Source: Lepidonotus clava
Taxonomy: Eukaryota > Annelida > Polychaeta > Phyllodocida > Polynoidae
Length of the DNA stretch: 64,000 nucleotides
Direction of reading: 5' to 3'
Assembly (NCBI GenBank): GCA_936440205.1
Contig: OW387145.1
Location: forward strand, 12,895,396-12,959,395
This document shows, piece after piece, positions 22,121 to 35,324 of this stretch. The notes under the pieces are model-generated. The model did not search any database. It was not told the DNA's origin and worked only from the letters and a program-made list of their open reading frames with translations. The position numbers and the translations under genes were made by a program. Position 1 is the first letter of the stretch, and every line of letters begins with the position of its first letter.

Positions 22121-22893
22121 TCAGTAGTGGTTGTAGCTGAGCCCCCCGTTGTGGATGTTCCCACCAGGGCTCATACTGATACTAGGCACGTACTGCGCCC
22201 CACAGCCGGTGAGGCTGGTGTCCGACCCGCTCAGCCGGCCCGTGTCCGCCTCCAGCACGGCCAGGTAGCTGTTCCGGTGGGGGGCCGTCTGCCGGAGGGG
22301 CCTGCTGGGGGCCGGGTTGGCCGACGCGGGAGACGCCCGGTAGTTCTGGGTCGTCCTCCCTGGAGGCTTCCCCTGCTGCCACTGCGCCTCCAACTGCCCG
22401 GGTTTCAGCGTGATTTCCTGCCGGGGATGCGCAGCCGAGAAACACTCGGTCTGCGCGCTGGGGTACACACTGACGCCGTTGCGCATGCTCTGTTTCCCTG
22501 GTAACGTCGGACGTCCGGGCTTTCCTCCAGGACCTTCCCCGACCCCCACCGACACGTCGTCCGGGTCTAGGTCGTCCATGTCGTCGACGTCGGCCTTGGG
22601 CGCGGGGCCCACCCCCCTGCCGGTACTGGTAGTGTTCACACTGGCCATAGAGGGCGCGTACCCTTTATTAATCGTCCCGCTGCCCTTAAAGCCCTCCTGA
22701 CTGCCGTAGAGGAGAGGTCGTTCCCGCCATCCTGCTCCCGCTGGGGGGCGCTTCACCGCGCGGTCCCGGAAGCGGCGTTCGTTGGCGCGCCGTCGCTGCC
22801 AGAGGTAGACGTTGTAGGCGACCAGGGCGAGGACGATGAGGAAGAGGAGGATGCAGATGACGATACCCACGGCCACCCCCGCCGTCACCGCCG
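22121..22893 (-). CDS. Last exon of a single-pass membrane protein (membrane span plus cytoplasmic tail)
   Basis: I do not recognise the family. On the minus strand an excellent acceptor (TTCTCTGTGTTGACAG) ends at 22,894, opening a phase-1 exon; the Met at 22,912 lies in the intron and is not a real start. The exon first encodes AVTAGVAVGIVICILLFL and onward, a membrane span of about 25 residues, then a dense basic stretch (QRRRANERRFRDR). That stretch marks the cytoplasmic side and makes this a type I protein. The roughly 210-residue tail is Gly/Pro/Ser-rich with an acidic patch (DVDDMDDLDPDDV) and ends SYNHY at TGA 22,121-22,123. No kinase, death, TIR or SH2 domain and no JAK Box1 is visible. 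Extracellular exons must lie at higher coordinates; none is firmly identified. Confidence 0.75.
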
Positions 22894-24094
22894 CTGTCAA
22901 CACAGAGAACATGGCATTAGCATCGGATCACAAGCCACATAATAGGTAATATAGAGTGATCCCCCTTTTAATTCGGCCATCCAAGAGGAATGAGGAACAT
23001 AAGAGACATAAGAGGGGTGCCTGCTGATTAGTGGGAGGCCACAGAACATAGTAAAGGGGGAAATCTATAGGATAGTATAAGATCTCGAGTTTCTCCCATT
23101 GGTAAATGAAGAGAAAGTAAGTATCTAAAGAAGCTCATCCGATTGTTTTCTTTAGACCTTTTGCAGACGTGGTCAGGCGAACATATATATATATATATAA
23201 CCCTGTGACAATGAATATAATGTTTTAAAAAACATTTTTAGAGCCCCCCGGGGTTGTAAATTAATTTGCTCCATAATGTTTATATTGGTTGGTTTCAAGT
23301 CAATTTCAAATGAACATATGATCTAGGGATTTTGATTTTCGAATGATAACAAATCTAAATTGAGCCACCAATATAGCCCCCAGACCGTTCGGGGGCAGTT
23401 CCCTTTATATTCGGGGTAAATGTTGCAGTTTTAACTACCTTACAGGAAAAGTTGTCTGGAGGGTAATTAATATTGTCCCAGGGAAGATGGGTCAGCTGCG
23501 GTTGTCGCAGTACCATCCTCCATACTATAATTATGGTATTCAAAAATCGATCAATTGCTTAGGATTACAATCACTTGCAATATTTAATATAACCAATATT
23601 CATGGACCCAGACATTCCCTTTCCATACAAAACATATTGGATGTTCAGCGCAGTATTATGTTTTAAAGATTTATGTTCATGTTTATGTTTATGTTCAATT
23701 GGCTTATACAGCAGAACGACCCAGATACCTGTTTCCTACCATCGGTGAAAGCTCGTGGACTGCCACTCGTGAGAAAGGTGTATACCACCACGTAAAACTA
23801 TTGGGACAGCTGCGTGACAAAAAAAAGTCCCCAAAGTTTATTTTCCCACCAAACATGTAAAAGGGAACACGGGGGGGGGGGGGGGGAGACAAAACATAAA
23901 TATATTTCCCTCTGTGTGAAGAAGTGGTATGATCAAACTATTATCCCCCAATGGTCAGGTGCAATGGTGATAAAAATAAAAACTCTCTGTAACAAAATAT
24001 ATCCGTTTGAATTACCGGAGGGAAAAGATAAAAAATATACTTCAGAAATACATAGTAATATTCCCCGTGATGCAGCGTGAAGCTCGCGACCTTA
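22894..24094. other. Intron or intergenic stretch upstream of the membrane-protein exon
   Basis: A short (TA)n run lies near 23,182-23,200 and a G run near 23,870-23,887. A small possible minus exon near 23,455-23,510 (donor TGTAAG|GTAGTT) is in the wrong phase to join the membrane exon, so it is not called. Confidence 0.3.
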
Positions 24095-24309
24095 AAGCTG
24101 TATTCCACATACCGATTTTGCTGCCGATTTTGAAAATTAGCAATTGAAATGTAAGTTGAATACAGATATAATATTATTACACATCAATAGAATGTCTTGC
24201 AATTCTCTTTTGAATGGTATATCGAATGTAAGGTCTCATGACACATTCCCAGAGAAACTAAACTAATACAAAATCGACAGCATCAAATTGGTATGTAGAA
24301 TACAGCCTT
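24095..24309. mobile_element. MITE with inverted ends, flanked by TA
   Basis: The left end AAGCTGTATTCCACATACC and the right end (reverse complement AAGGCTGTATTCTACATACC) are inverted, and CGATTTTG follows on both sides. TA flanks each end. The terminal design resembles the 19,610-19,861 element, but the inner sequence differs. Confidence 0.65.
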
Positions 24310-24439
24310 TAGGATTTCTTATACTGTGTCATTATATTCAGCGTCACAGTAGTACAGCAGGTAGCAGCAGTAATCGGGTTGCGGGATGATGTCATGGGAA
24401 CTGCCCCATCAATGTCCCGTGGGCGGTACAACATGAACA

Positions 24440-24515
24440 ATGATGCACAAAACAAAAACAAAACAAAAAGGGGGGGGGGACCCCCGCCCCCCCTCTGGAT
24501 CCGCCCCTGGACATA
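24440..24515. repeat. Fragment of the GGATCCGCCCCTGG repeat family
   Basis: A G-run and C-run are followed by CTGGATCCGCCCCTGG. Related copies are at 35,620-35,850, 47,180-47,345, 52,880-53,036 and 56,172-56,320, sometimes inverted. They share the GGGGCGGAT-CAGGATTT end and a central homopolymer G or C run. Confidence 0.5.
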
Positions 24516-24608
24516 CTTCCGCAATTGCAAGTATCCTAGCTCTATCTCTATCTTAGAAATGCAATGTTTATGAATAAGTTTAAAATAAACCATAGCTCTT
24601 AAAACTTC

Positions 24609-24918
24609 ACAGGCAATGGGATCAAAATTTAATGAGTAGTTCAGTTCATGAAATTACCATGCCTGTACTTGTCATAAACGAAAATGAAGGACACTTATTC
24701 AAGGTTACTGGTGTGGCAATATGTTGGATACTTTCCAAAAGTCTAGCCTCCAACCTTATAAATGAGACAGCGCCGAACGCCTCTGTTTTATCTTTACCAA
24801 AAGCCGTCTTTGCCGTAAGGTTATTTGAAAGCGAGCCAAAAAATACTGCTAAATGGTTTTCGAAGCAAAGTAAACAAGTACAAGTTGACATAGTGGGTGC
24901 TCATCTAGTTCAAAGGTA
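24609..24918 (+). CDS. Possible orphan exon, protein unrecognised
   Basis: An acceptor-like CTTCACAG ends about 24,611, and a consensus donor (CAAAG|GTATGT) follows near 24,918. The frame between is open for about 100 codons (GQWDQNLMSSSVHE ... VDIVGAHLVQR), longer than chance suggests in this AT-rich context. No domain was recognised. It could be an exon of an undetected gene or a scrap of a transposon ORF. No partner exon was found. Confidence 0.3.
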
Positions 24919-24982
24919 TGTATACTCACCACCATTGCTTGTCATCGTGACCCACTTCCAAATGCGGACATTCACAATTTAA

Positions 24983-27900
24983 AGACTGAAATAAAGTAAT
25001 TATCTTCATTAAACAATTATCTTTCGATGATAGTGCATACATACTTATGATTTGGCTACATTATATTGATTTAACTGCAAGTAGTTACTGTTATCTGAGC
25101 CCAACATGAATGTAAATGTATTGCTACCCATTTCTACCTTTAGCAGAGAAACTGGAATAAAAATTATGCAAATTTAAGTAGCTTAGGTGTCCTAGACTAT
25201 GACTCATTTCAGAAAGTGCGTATTGTGTGGGAAGCAAATAAAAACAGTTTGGGCACGTCTGATGAAGCAGCCCTGTGTGAACCTATGAGGGCGGTAAAGA
25301 CGAGTGTCAACCTCATACAACATTTAGGGAGTAAGAAATGTTTATTTTCAATGGATCCCCGATGTCAATAACCATGCAATTCACAAATTGAAATAGGGAG
25401 CAAGATGCCCCCTCCCTTTTTATCTAATTAGCCAAATACCGTTTTTTTAAATGTAAAACTCAAGCCCCGGACATGACGAAGGAAAAGGTTACATTAAGCC
25501 CACCGTCCCCTCCACATTGAAAAAGTCTGGATCCGTCTTGACAAATAATAATAATATTAAGTAGATCTATATCTATATTAGTACCAATGCTGGCGATACA
25601 AGAAAGTGTCGAGGGACGATGTTTTAATCATCCACAGTGTTCTAACACATATTACTAAGGGCTCTTATGGGGAAGTCAGAACCCATCAAACTGGATCGGG
25701 TGCATCAAAAGTCAACAAAATGGATTCATTGAAACTAAAATTGTTAATGTTCCATACCAAAACTTTTTATGGTATATCAATGATCACGCATATATGATAC
25801 CCACTGATGGAGTAGACAATTTGAAATGCATATTATTATTGCATTCAATGAGAAACTATTAGTCTGAGACAACCATCCCTTTCTGTATATATGCTTACCC
25901 CACTTTTCGATGTGTAATTGTATAGGTTGGGGGATGTAAAAGAAAAATCATTATTTGAATAGGCTGTTCATGATTCAGTGTTACTAGTGCCCTAGTTGAC
26001 GATGCTAGGCACGGTTCGAATGTACCAGGAATCCTTGTGCACACTGGTGCAATATAAAACTTAAAAGCCTCATACATGAGGAATTATCTGGGGCGCCCAC
26101 ATCTTACATATAAATTGCACCTGTTAAAACATAGATAACGATAATGTGTGTATGAGGTCTCAGCGTATAGTATATAACCGGCTGTTAACCACAACTCTGG
26201 TATGAGTTTAATCGATGAAACATGTAGCACCTGGACCGTACACTGATTAAGTGAAGGCCACTGACAGTTTTATTTCTCCCTCTACCAAATTGTGCCTCTA
26301 ATAAGCAATCCTATTATGCAGACCATCATATGGATCGCTTTAAACTTAGGGGCAATATAATAGAGACAAAAAAAGACGCTTTCAATAGTGTGATCCGCCT
26401 TGTGTCCATAGCAACAGGTATACATACATGCCAAATCGATGAACGTTCTACTTTCTGCTTTCCGAATTCGAACTGAACTGGTTAAAAGGTGTGCCTAAAA
26501 GGAAGTTTCTTTAGAAGCTGTATCTTTCATTGGAAATTATTGATGGTATTTTGTAATTGCCCTTCTTGTTTTGTCGCATATATAATCGCAAGCTTTACTC
26601 TGCAGGTTGTGTATTATCCCATTTAGAAATGTGAAGAGTTTACCACTTCTTTTCCTGACCTAAGAGGTCCTGGGAGCCATCCTTATACAGAGTTAAATGA
26701 AAAGACACTACCAAACTATGGTAGGAGATACACCTAAATTAATGTTAGGACTATAACTTTTCAGTGAATATCTAATAGTACCAAAATAAATCTAATGAAA
26801 CTGCACTTGTATCAAAATAGTGTATTGTCATTTTGCAAGGCCCGTCTCAATCGAACCACATATTGCTTTTTAATCACCAGTCACAACTGCATACGATTAG
26901 AAAAAAAACAATAGTCCAAAAATCATTGGCGTTGCTAAAATTAATGAACAATTGGTGGTTTCCACTGATTGACTGACATACAGGCATCTCATCTATTCTT
27001 TGACACTAAACATCTTTTTCATTAAGGTGGCGCTGCACTGGTGTCACTGATTGGAAACAGTATTTTGGGTGTAAGCTCCATTATGAGGGACATTGGATGC
27101 AAACACTTTAGTATGAGTGGACATTTTAAGAATGTGGTTAGTCAAAGAGTTAATTGTCTGCACTAAGACCAGGGCAAACCTAGCAAAGTGGTCAAAATAA
27201 TCAAGTCTGTCTACCACCCCTGCCTAGCAGAGGACCCAAATTACTCACTTGAATAGAGATTCAAAACACCTTCTCACAATTCAACTTGCTTTGATATTTG
27301 ACATTTTATATAGTTTTAAAGCCAGGCCAGTCCTCAAAATAATGTCATATGAGCTGTAACAATTAACAGGGAAAGAGTTTCATATAATATTATGTCCAGA
27401 AGACTTGATCATGCATTAATCTTTTCATTTCTGCAGTCTTTTGCAGTTGTCCACAGTTGTCTGGACCACTAATTTGCTATTCACAGTCAATTATTTTATG
27501 AATGGCCACCGCTGATTACAGAATCAGCCAGTGGTCTTGCATGGTCTTCCTAAGTCTATTGGTCAGTGTAAACAGGCATTTTTTTAAAGGCGCCAGTCCC
27601 TGAATTCCTGATCTAAAACAGCGCCATAAAGTATGACCTTTGATCTCCCTTCATGCCTCTCCTAGAGTGGTCCACACCCTAGCCAATACTATAAGTCGCC
27701 AATACACGAAATATTCGAAGATTTGTATTTTGATACAAGAATGATAGACTAGAGCAATTATGTGTCCTCGGTGTAAGGATTGAAAGAGTAAAGCGTGTGC
27801 TCTGGTTTACATTGTTAGTGATTAATCTTTATCATAACTCGTTTATTATGGTCAATGAAAGAACAACTTTAGTTCAACATTCCCGTGAGTGTTAACACAA

Positions 27901-28440
27901 TTTTGATTTTTATGATAACTGTAATATTATATAAGACTTATGAGTGCCAATTTTAAGAGCATTTCAGATATTGATCTCCATTAGAAGCGATGAAATTGTG
28001 ACCTTGAGTGTCTATGTGGTATCATGATCAGGTCAAGCTTACAGCCTGATGCTCAGCATACATGCAATACAATAGTTCTCAAGATCTCAGTTGCGAAGAC
28101 AAACAGGCATTCACTCCGGCAATTAGTACCATTGACATAATAAATTTGACTCTGGTTCCGTTAACAATTCAAATCCAGGGTCGGAAAGTTTAATCCAAAT
28201 AACATCCAAAAACTCTTTGGAATTTGATTAAATTCAACATGTAGGAATGGCACACCATACGGGAATATTGTTTAAAAATCCAGCATCAAAATGTTAAACA
28301 TCGAAGCGTTCATTCAAATTCATTCAGTCACATATACATATACTCCATCAAACTTACTTCTGTTCATGATCATGGATAATGATTTACTGAGGTGAACTAA
28401 AATATACAGTCAGAAACTTATCTATGGCCTATATAGCCTC
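24983..28440. other. Gene-free stretch, nothing recognised
   Basis: AT-rich sequence with no supported gene, RNA or structured repeat. Confidence 0.35.
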
Positions 28441-28474
28441 AAACAAATGTGCATGTTTTTTTCTGCTATGCAAA

Positions 28475-28595
28475 CACACACAAACACACACACACACACA
28501 CACAGAAACACACAGAGACGCACAGACACACAGAGACACAGACACATAGACACATAGACACAGACACAGACACAGACACAGACACACACACACAA
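28475..28595. repeat. Microsatellite, (CA)n passing into CACAGA-type repeats
   Basis: Pure CA repeats grade into CACAGA and GACACA words. The open frames across it on both strands come from the repeat itself. Confidence 0.9.
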
Positions 28596-29385
28596 TATTA
28601 TACATGTTATTCAGCTCCATCAGTATATCAATAGCACAAACATGCCCACTTTTTTCTCCCACATCACATATTATTTGTGCATCGGTTAGTACCAGAAACA
28701 GGCCTAGTTTTGGTTGTACAGTTTCACAGCTGGTGGTAATAGCACTACCACCAACGTGGTGACATTATCGTTTTTACGTCGGGTAATGGCCGTGTCATTC
28801 TGCACAAAAAACATACTTGCATGTGAGAAGTGTTAATGGTAAAATAAACACCTGCCGCTTTAACTACAGTGATCACGGCAGGATGGGCGGCTCGTGAAGG
28901 ATCCCAATATGTCTCATTAAAGGGCCAAGTGAAGATGGTAACCGCCGGATAGCGGCTGGGGGGGGGGGGGGGGGGATTGCAGTGTTCTTGAAGAACTTTG
29001 ATAAACTGACAAGTACTATGGGCCCATTTTTTGGTTCCAACGTACCCATACAAGAGACAAGTGTATTTATAACCTCGGACTGCCCTTTCTTCTCCCTTCA
29101 CCTTTTCCTTAGCCATATCCAAACATGGGGATTGATGTACATTCACCTAATACTTTCAATCATGAGAATATTTAAGCAGGCTTTTTGTATGTATTTCAAC
29201 GTTACCGTTATAGGTTCATGCCCTTCTCTTCTGCCAAAGACATAATATAGTATTAGCCATTAGATTCCCTTTAGGAGGACCCCTTTCACTCATTACCGTG
29301 TAAATTAATGACACCATCCCCCCACCCCTACAAGTCTCCTCGCCTTTATATCTACATATACCAAAGATATAATACATAATCATAG

Positions 29386-29443
29386 TATATATGCATACAT
29401 ATAAATTATATATATATATATAATTTATATGTATGCATATATA
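29386..29443. repeat. Perfect AT-rich palindrome
   Basis: The sequence reads the same on both strands around 29,414/29,415, with TATGCATACATATAAATTAT arms. It sits in a wider TATA-rich stretch (29,380-29,515) and could extrude as a cruciform. No function is apparent. Confidence 0.7.
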
Positions 29444-29639
29444 TATATATATTCCATCTACACATATCGATAGTATCTTATATATATATATATATATAAT
29501 ATATATACATTACTTCTGTATTTATTACATATCTCTATGCATGATAATATGTAGTCTGTATGCATATATTTCCCCCTAATTAAACGCGTGTATTGGCTTA
29601 CCTTTTTTGGCTCAGGGTCCAGTGCTTATTAACCCGTCT

Positions 29640-30000
29640 CCCATGTTATCTGTGGACCCTCAGCTTTCTCTGTGATCGGGGCTAATCATACCCGGGCGGG
29701 AGATAGGGCCGCCCTTCACCGCGGATTTAGGTCTACAGCCAGGATAATCCAGGTATGGAGTAACACTACTCCACGGTGCGTACTGTCAGCCGTATCCACC
29801 TGGCTGTATAATTCCTCTGGTACAATCCGATGTCTTCGTATAGGGCTACCTCCTTGGATTGTAGTCTGTGGGAGTGGGGGGTGTCTTCTCTAACCCCACA
29901 GCGTATTGCCCCGCCCCGTGGGGTGGGAGGGGGTGTGGGTCCCGGGGCACTGATCCAGGAGGGATGGCAGCAGGTCACGCCAAGCGTGAGAGAGCGGCGT
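29640..30000. other. GC-rich island, candidate exon (orientation unclear)
   Basis: The island stands out from AT-rich flanks. On the minus strand a strong acceptor (ATTATTTTCAG) opens at 30,000, and one phase is then open for about 77 codons with an EDIGLYQRNYTARW-like phrase that loosely recalls the end of an Ig domain. If real, it could belong to the extracellular part of the membrane protein at 22.1 kb. Plus-strand readings are also possible. The call is weak. Confidence 0.25.
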
Positions 30001-30511
30001 CTGAAAATAATACAATCTCATAATGAACTGTGTTTTGATTTAGGTTAACAGTTATCACCGTGAAATGGACCTTGGCCTCCTTCACACAACAGTAGATATC
30101 TGATGCAAAGAAACCGCTACTACAGACAGATCCTTAAGACATACCTGAGGCTACAGGTAGCAAAGACACTGATAAGTAATGTATACAGCAGCAGACAACA
30201 TGGGTGCCATACTAAAGCCCTATCATTACGTATTGGGCTGTGGGGGGACGCTATGGTCGTGTGCCCAAGGCAAGTTATGGGGAATGTCGCATACAATGGA
30301 CTTTGGACAGGTATATCTTTTCACATTGATATTTACATCACCTGGTGGACCTAAAAACAGACTCCTACCTGCATCAGTGCCCCCGTAGCCTAGATAGAAG
30401 ATGGACCCTGACTTGATATATATACATGGTGTCCTCAATACATACACAGCTGTGAACCTGTAAACAGGTAGGGGATAGACTACAGAGCCAATACAGGCTC
30501 CTGGATGCCTC

Positions 30512-30645
30512 CTCCATGGGGGAGATCCAGCAGCTGAACACGGATCAGTGGATCCACCTACCTGGTCCCAACACCACGCTGAGGTCACAGGAGACCCGGG
30601 GGGCGGGCGGCACGCACGTGATGCCCTCTGGCGACCTTTCCGTTA
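30512..30645 (+). CDS. Possible exon, protein unrecognised
   Basis: A GC-rich segment follows an acceptor-like GACTACAG. The plus frame is open for about 50 codons (SQYRLLDASSMGEIQQLN, then TDQWIHLPGPNTT...) with a possible donor TCC|GTTAGT. The minus strand of the same DNA is also open (PEGITCVPPAPRVSCDL) with a donor CCAG|GTAGGT, so the orientation is unresolved. Confidence 0.25.
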
Positions 30646-31604
30646 GTTGCGCGTTTCTGTAATTGCTGGTTCCCGCAGCTACATTAACCTGATTAGTTTT
30701 CACGCTGGGTACGTTCCGTGTCTCTGCTACCACTCGACCGTTACTTCACACCTGGTGAGGGAAGGCAAAACTAAACAGAAACCATGCTAGCTGCGTTCAG
30801 AAATTATTCAAAGCTACCACCCACAGAGCACAGTCACTGTCGATACCATGTCTGGGCTGTGTTACTGTATCCGTACATCGTTCAACCAAACAGACCTTAT
30901 TCCTATTAAAGAATTATATATATGAGTGTAGGTCCTTCTAGCTCTCACCAAGCAGATTGTGGAAGAGTTGGCTGTGGTTGTTTTGTTTACTTACGTTTCC
31001 GAACGTAGCCAGTCCGTCCTGACAGGGGAGTAGGCAGGGGTGTGGTAGTATGGTGGCTATGGATGTCCTACTTAGACATCCTCAGGTCACATTTTGCTTA
31101 TATTTGAAAAGCTATGACGCCACGACAACCACGTGACTTTGCCACCTGCTGAACGTCCACGTTTTGACTTACAAATACCAAAACAGACGATTTTATAGAA
31201 CACGCCCCGTCGACAAGGGGGGGGGGGGGGGTATTGCCAAAGTGTTAGCATTAAGCATCAATATTGAATTGTTGAGACACGTTAGGTATGTTTTACCCAA
31301 TAGCCACACAATATTGATAACCTAGGTGTCTGAAAGCAGAATCAAAGTGGGGACAAATGGTGATTGATTTTATTTTGAAGGAATAAATGGAAAATAAGAT
31401 GATACCATTATGCCTACAGCTGAGATTTATATGTCATTATGCACTGAAAAGAAGACACTGGTTAAAGGGTGCTATTTTCTGGCACTAAACCAAGAAAAAC
31501 CTGGAAAAAGCACCATTCTTTAAATGGTCATCATAATATTATTGTAAACGCCTTGTTTTGATGTTTTGATATGCCAGACAAATTCAGGGCAGTCCAGGGG
31601 CGTA

Positions 31605-31795
31605 GCCAGCCTCAAAGTCAAAGGGGGTTCCAGATAAATCTAAGGGGGTTCCGACTTACAATTATGGCAAGATTTCTTTTCTTTTCTTTCTTTCCTTTTT
31701 TTATTATTTTTTTTATACTTATTTTGGGGGAAATCTAAGGTGGTTCCAGACACCCAGGAACCCCTGCCCCCCACTGGCTACACCACTGGCCGCAC
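31605..31795. mobile_element. Short repeat with GGGGCGTAGCCAG ... CTGGCTACACCACTGG ends
   Basis: The ends are imperfect inverted copies, with two GGGGGTTCC units and a CT-rich tract inside. It shares units with 21,940-22,085 and about 51,935-52,000. Confidence 0.5.
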
Positions 31796-32614
31796 AGATC
31801 GAGGGGAGTTAGGGCGGGGTGCCTCATATTGGGCTGTGGGCCTTGAGAGTTTTCATGTCTGTGGGTTGGGGACTGGGCTAGACAGATGTCTTACTACTAG
31901 TAATGGAGCACCGTGTCATAGTCTACTATTCACTTTTATCTTAACATTACATATTCTTGAGCACATAGACATCTTGAATTGTCTCGTGGCCACCCTTAAG
32001 GCACCTTCCTGAGGCCTTCCAAGTTCACGTTTGGGTTGCCCTTGGGTTGGCAGGTGCTCGAGTCACCTATCATCCCCAAGACCTCATTGGGGTTTGTCCC
32101 TGGGTGTTCGTCGTCATCATTATGTATTTTTCAAGCATAAGACAACAACAGATCAGATGTTCACAGTAGAGCACCTTGAAGGACACTGGTTTGTTTTTGG
32201 GTACGGGTCCACCCTTTACAGGCAACAGGTACATTCTAATTGGTCATTACATATCATGTAACATAACCCTATGAAATACTGTGTTTCCCTGATAAACCCT
32301 GAGTTTCATGTTATCCCAACTTTTTTTCATATAGTTTGTGGTATCTAATATTTCGAGTTAGTCCAAGCTTTTCATGCATGTGTTACCATTTTTCAGGTAT
32401 TTTAACAAGCTTTACATACTATTTACACAATTATTACAATATCTACAGATCCATATTGAAAATAAACCTTGTAGGCGCCTTTGATTGGGGAGGGGGGCAT
32501 CCTGAAGTTGTATGTCGATTTTAAGAAAGGAGAGTTATCACCAGTGAAATCCATTGTCCTTGTTGAATTTAATAAACGGCAATTTTCGCTTTGTCAACAT
32601 GTCAACTTTAAAGG

Positions 32615-33022
32615 AAGCACCATGTCCCGGGGGGGACTTCCCTTCTCAATACCCGAATGTGTGTGTTCAGGTTTTGGAAACAGATCTAGACCCATTTTGA
32701 AGGACACCACAAGTTGTAAAACCTACCCATAATGAAGGGATGTTGTTGATATTTTTCATACTCCTATTTGCTGATTTAATGGAAATGTATATAATTATTC
32801 ATTAAACCACATTAATGTCTTTCTATTTCCCCTAAGCCTTCACTAGCCTATGTATAACTCATTTTGAATTCCATATTGAGTGATGAGGCAAGTTTCATAC
32901 CCATTTTGAGTGAAATTTTCTCACTCACTTCACTCACTTGGGGCTGAAAAATGACCCATCTCCTTCACTTTTCGACACAGACATCCAGGCAGGTTTGAGA
33001 CCAAGTCGCCCCCCTGGGACCA
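32615..33022. repeat. Interspersed repeat, copy A (partner at 46,355-46,800)
   Basis: This about 400-bp stretch aligns over its length with 46,355-46,800. Both share GGGGGACTTCCCTTCTCA, GGTTTTGGAAACAGA, CCCATAATGAAGGGATGTTG, TTTGAGTGAAAT and GGCAGGTTTGAGACCAAGTC in the same order. No coding capacity is seen. Confidence 0.7.
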
Positions 33023-33683
33023 TGTTCCATGTCACTAAGGCCCATGTCAGAGGTCTATTTTAAGGAATGCATCTGTCGCTGTGTCAAAATTAGGGGTCTA
33101 GGGCCATCTCGTAACTATGATCTAAAATCAGACCATAATCGCAAGTGGATCACCGACAAAACTGACCAATGCTCGAGTCGGATCGGACCCCAATCGGTAG
33201 TCGATGTATTGTTTTTAAGTTTACTCCCAGGTACTCGCATTACACAACCCAGCACGGGGGGACTATTCTATGATGTATGTTCACATGATCTGTAAAATAC
33301 CACATGCGGGCTTTTAAACCAAACTACCTGCGTCATTATATTCAGTAGAACGGTGAATGTATAGCTTCTATTTACAGATATGAAAAGAAAACGGTGTTCA
33401 CCAGAGCAAGAAAGGCTCTATTTTAAAACCATTCATCACTTAGCGTCAGAAGGTAACTGCCGATACGAATTGGTGTGGAGAAGTTGGAGGAGTAGGACCT
33501 CTAGCCTTGCCCTTTGTCAGGCAAAAAGGCTTTCTTATGAACGACAATATTTTTGTTAAAAAATGTTCCTCCGCAAAAGGTGAAACAGCACGAAGTTGTA
33601 CACCAAAACGAATCCGACTATGAACGTCGCGTTGTTTTGTCATCCATAAGAGATGGTTTGTTCTTGTGGTTATCAATGTCTTG

Positions 33684-33717
<34 letters not shown>

Positions 33718-33740
33718 TATATATATATATATATATATAT
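33684..33740. repeat. Microsatellite (CA)n(TA)n
   Basis: CA repeats pass directly into TA repeats. Confidence 0.9.
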
Positions 33741-33759
33741 GATAGCACTGTTTTCTTAA

Positions 33760-35320
33760 GAAAGAAATTATTACAATAATAATATCATTTTTACAAAAAT
33801 AGGGACTTTGGGAAACACATTAATTATATGATGTTTTCCCATAAAGTTCTAAGAAGCCAAAGCTATAAATTCAAGTGCACTGTAGTACACACCACCTTAT
33901 ATTGGTTTGTTGTGACTATCACTGTTTTGGTGTACAGGTGCCAGCACTGGCCTGTGATTTGGGCACTATCAGTCCTACATGTGACACGTGCCAAGAGTTA
34001 AGTCATTGTTATATCTACTGGCAGAGGTAGATCAAGGGCCCTTATCGTGGACAGAAATGCTGGCCCTCAGGTTGACACATTTCATATCATACCTGGACAT
34101 AACTGTAGGAATGGGGATTTGATGGTCCTTGCTGAAATTATCTATTCGAAAGCCGATTCAACAGTCAAGCAAGTGCGTGCACTCATGTTGTTTGGAAATT
34201 GGTGTTAGGAGGTGGCATCAACTGAGGACAGACACTAGAATGTCTCAGGAATGACTGACACAGCACTGGTAGGCATGCATGGACAATTTTACACAGAACA
34301 ATATGGAAAATGTATAAGAACTTAGATAAAAACGTCATGAATTCAACAACAAGATACAGCAGTTCAAATAAAATGTTGCATGCTATCAATAAAGGTTCAC
34401 TATACATTGAGTAAACAGTTTTATAAAATTATCGTGTGCATTATTCATTATCTCGAATTTATGTTTTTCAGATTTATTGTATCATCACGTGCTTATCGCG
34501 ATCACATAATAATAGTGATCAGGAAAAAGTGACCACAAGACTACGTCTGAAGGTCTATATCATTATTACAGTAGCAAATCAGGTAATGGAGCCACATCCT
34601 GTAACCTCAAGGCCCGAACGCAACGGGAGGAGAACACGTGAAACGTCGCTCCGAGTGCATATATCATAATTATATCACCTATCAGGCGATAGTCAAAGGC
34701 TATACTGCAGCCAAAGGGGCGTTTCCTAGGGAGGTTGTTACATTTTCTAGGAACGGGGCCCCGGGGGTGGGATGACTAGATTCATCCCACATTACAGCAC
34801 ATCAACCTAGACAGATTGATTTAGATAGCAACATTTCACCGGCTGAAAAAGTTGCAGTGCATAATTGAATTATCAAAGTGAATCAATTCTCTAGGTGTGA
34901 TTATTCTGTGTGATTATTTCTTAGCATCTCTTTACAAACACTCCAATTTAGGGGACTAACATACATGTGCCAGCCTGGTTAAAACTATTTGTTTTCTAAC
35001 CTAGTTTCAATATACTTATTACTGCTTGTACTGTACAGCTGCAGAAAACATACTGTTGGTGATTTGAACTTAATTTTCTTTTATTTTGGAATGGCATTTA
35101 AGTATGTTTGGCTACGGTTTTGATCAACAATGTAGTTCTGGTTGCTCCGATTTGTGAAACCGAAGCCCCTCCGAGACGTTTACTCGTTGCCTGTATTAAT
35201 TAGCAACGTAATCACATCTCAGTCTCAACCTAATTATCATATTATGCATATATATATGACTATTAATTATGAGATAGGAGATACGCTACATTTACATCAA
35301 GTCAAGTGGTTGGTCTCCAT
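33760..35320. other. Gene-free stretch, nothing recognised
   Basis: AT-rich sequence without supported features. Confidence 0.3.
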
Positions 35321-35324
35321 TATA

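Noticed and set aside
23355-23543. Extra minus-strand exon for the membrane protein
   Set aside because: The only plausible donor leaves phase 0, while the membrane-span exon needs phase 1.
28429-28662. Frames on both strands of the CA repeat
   Set aside because: Low-complexity translation of a microsatellite.
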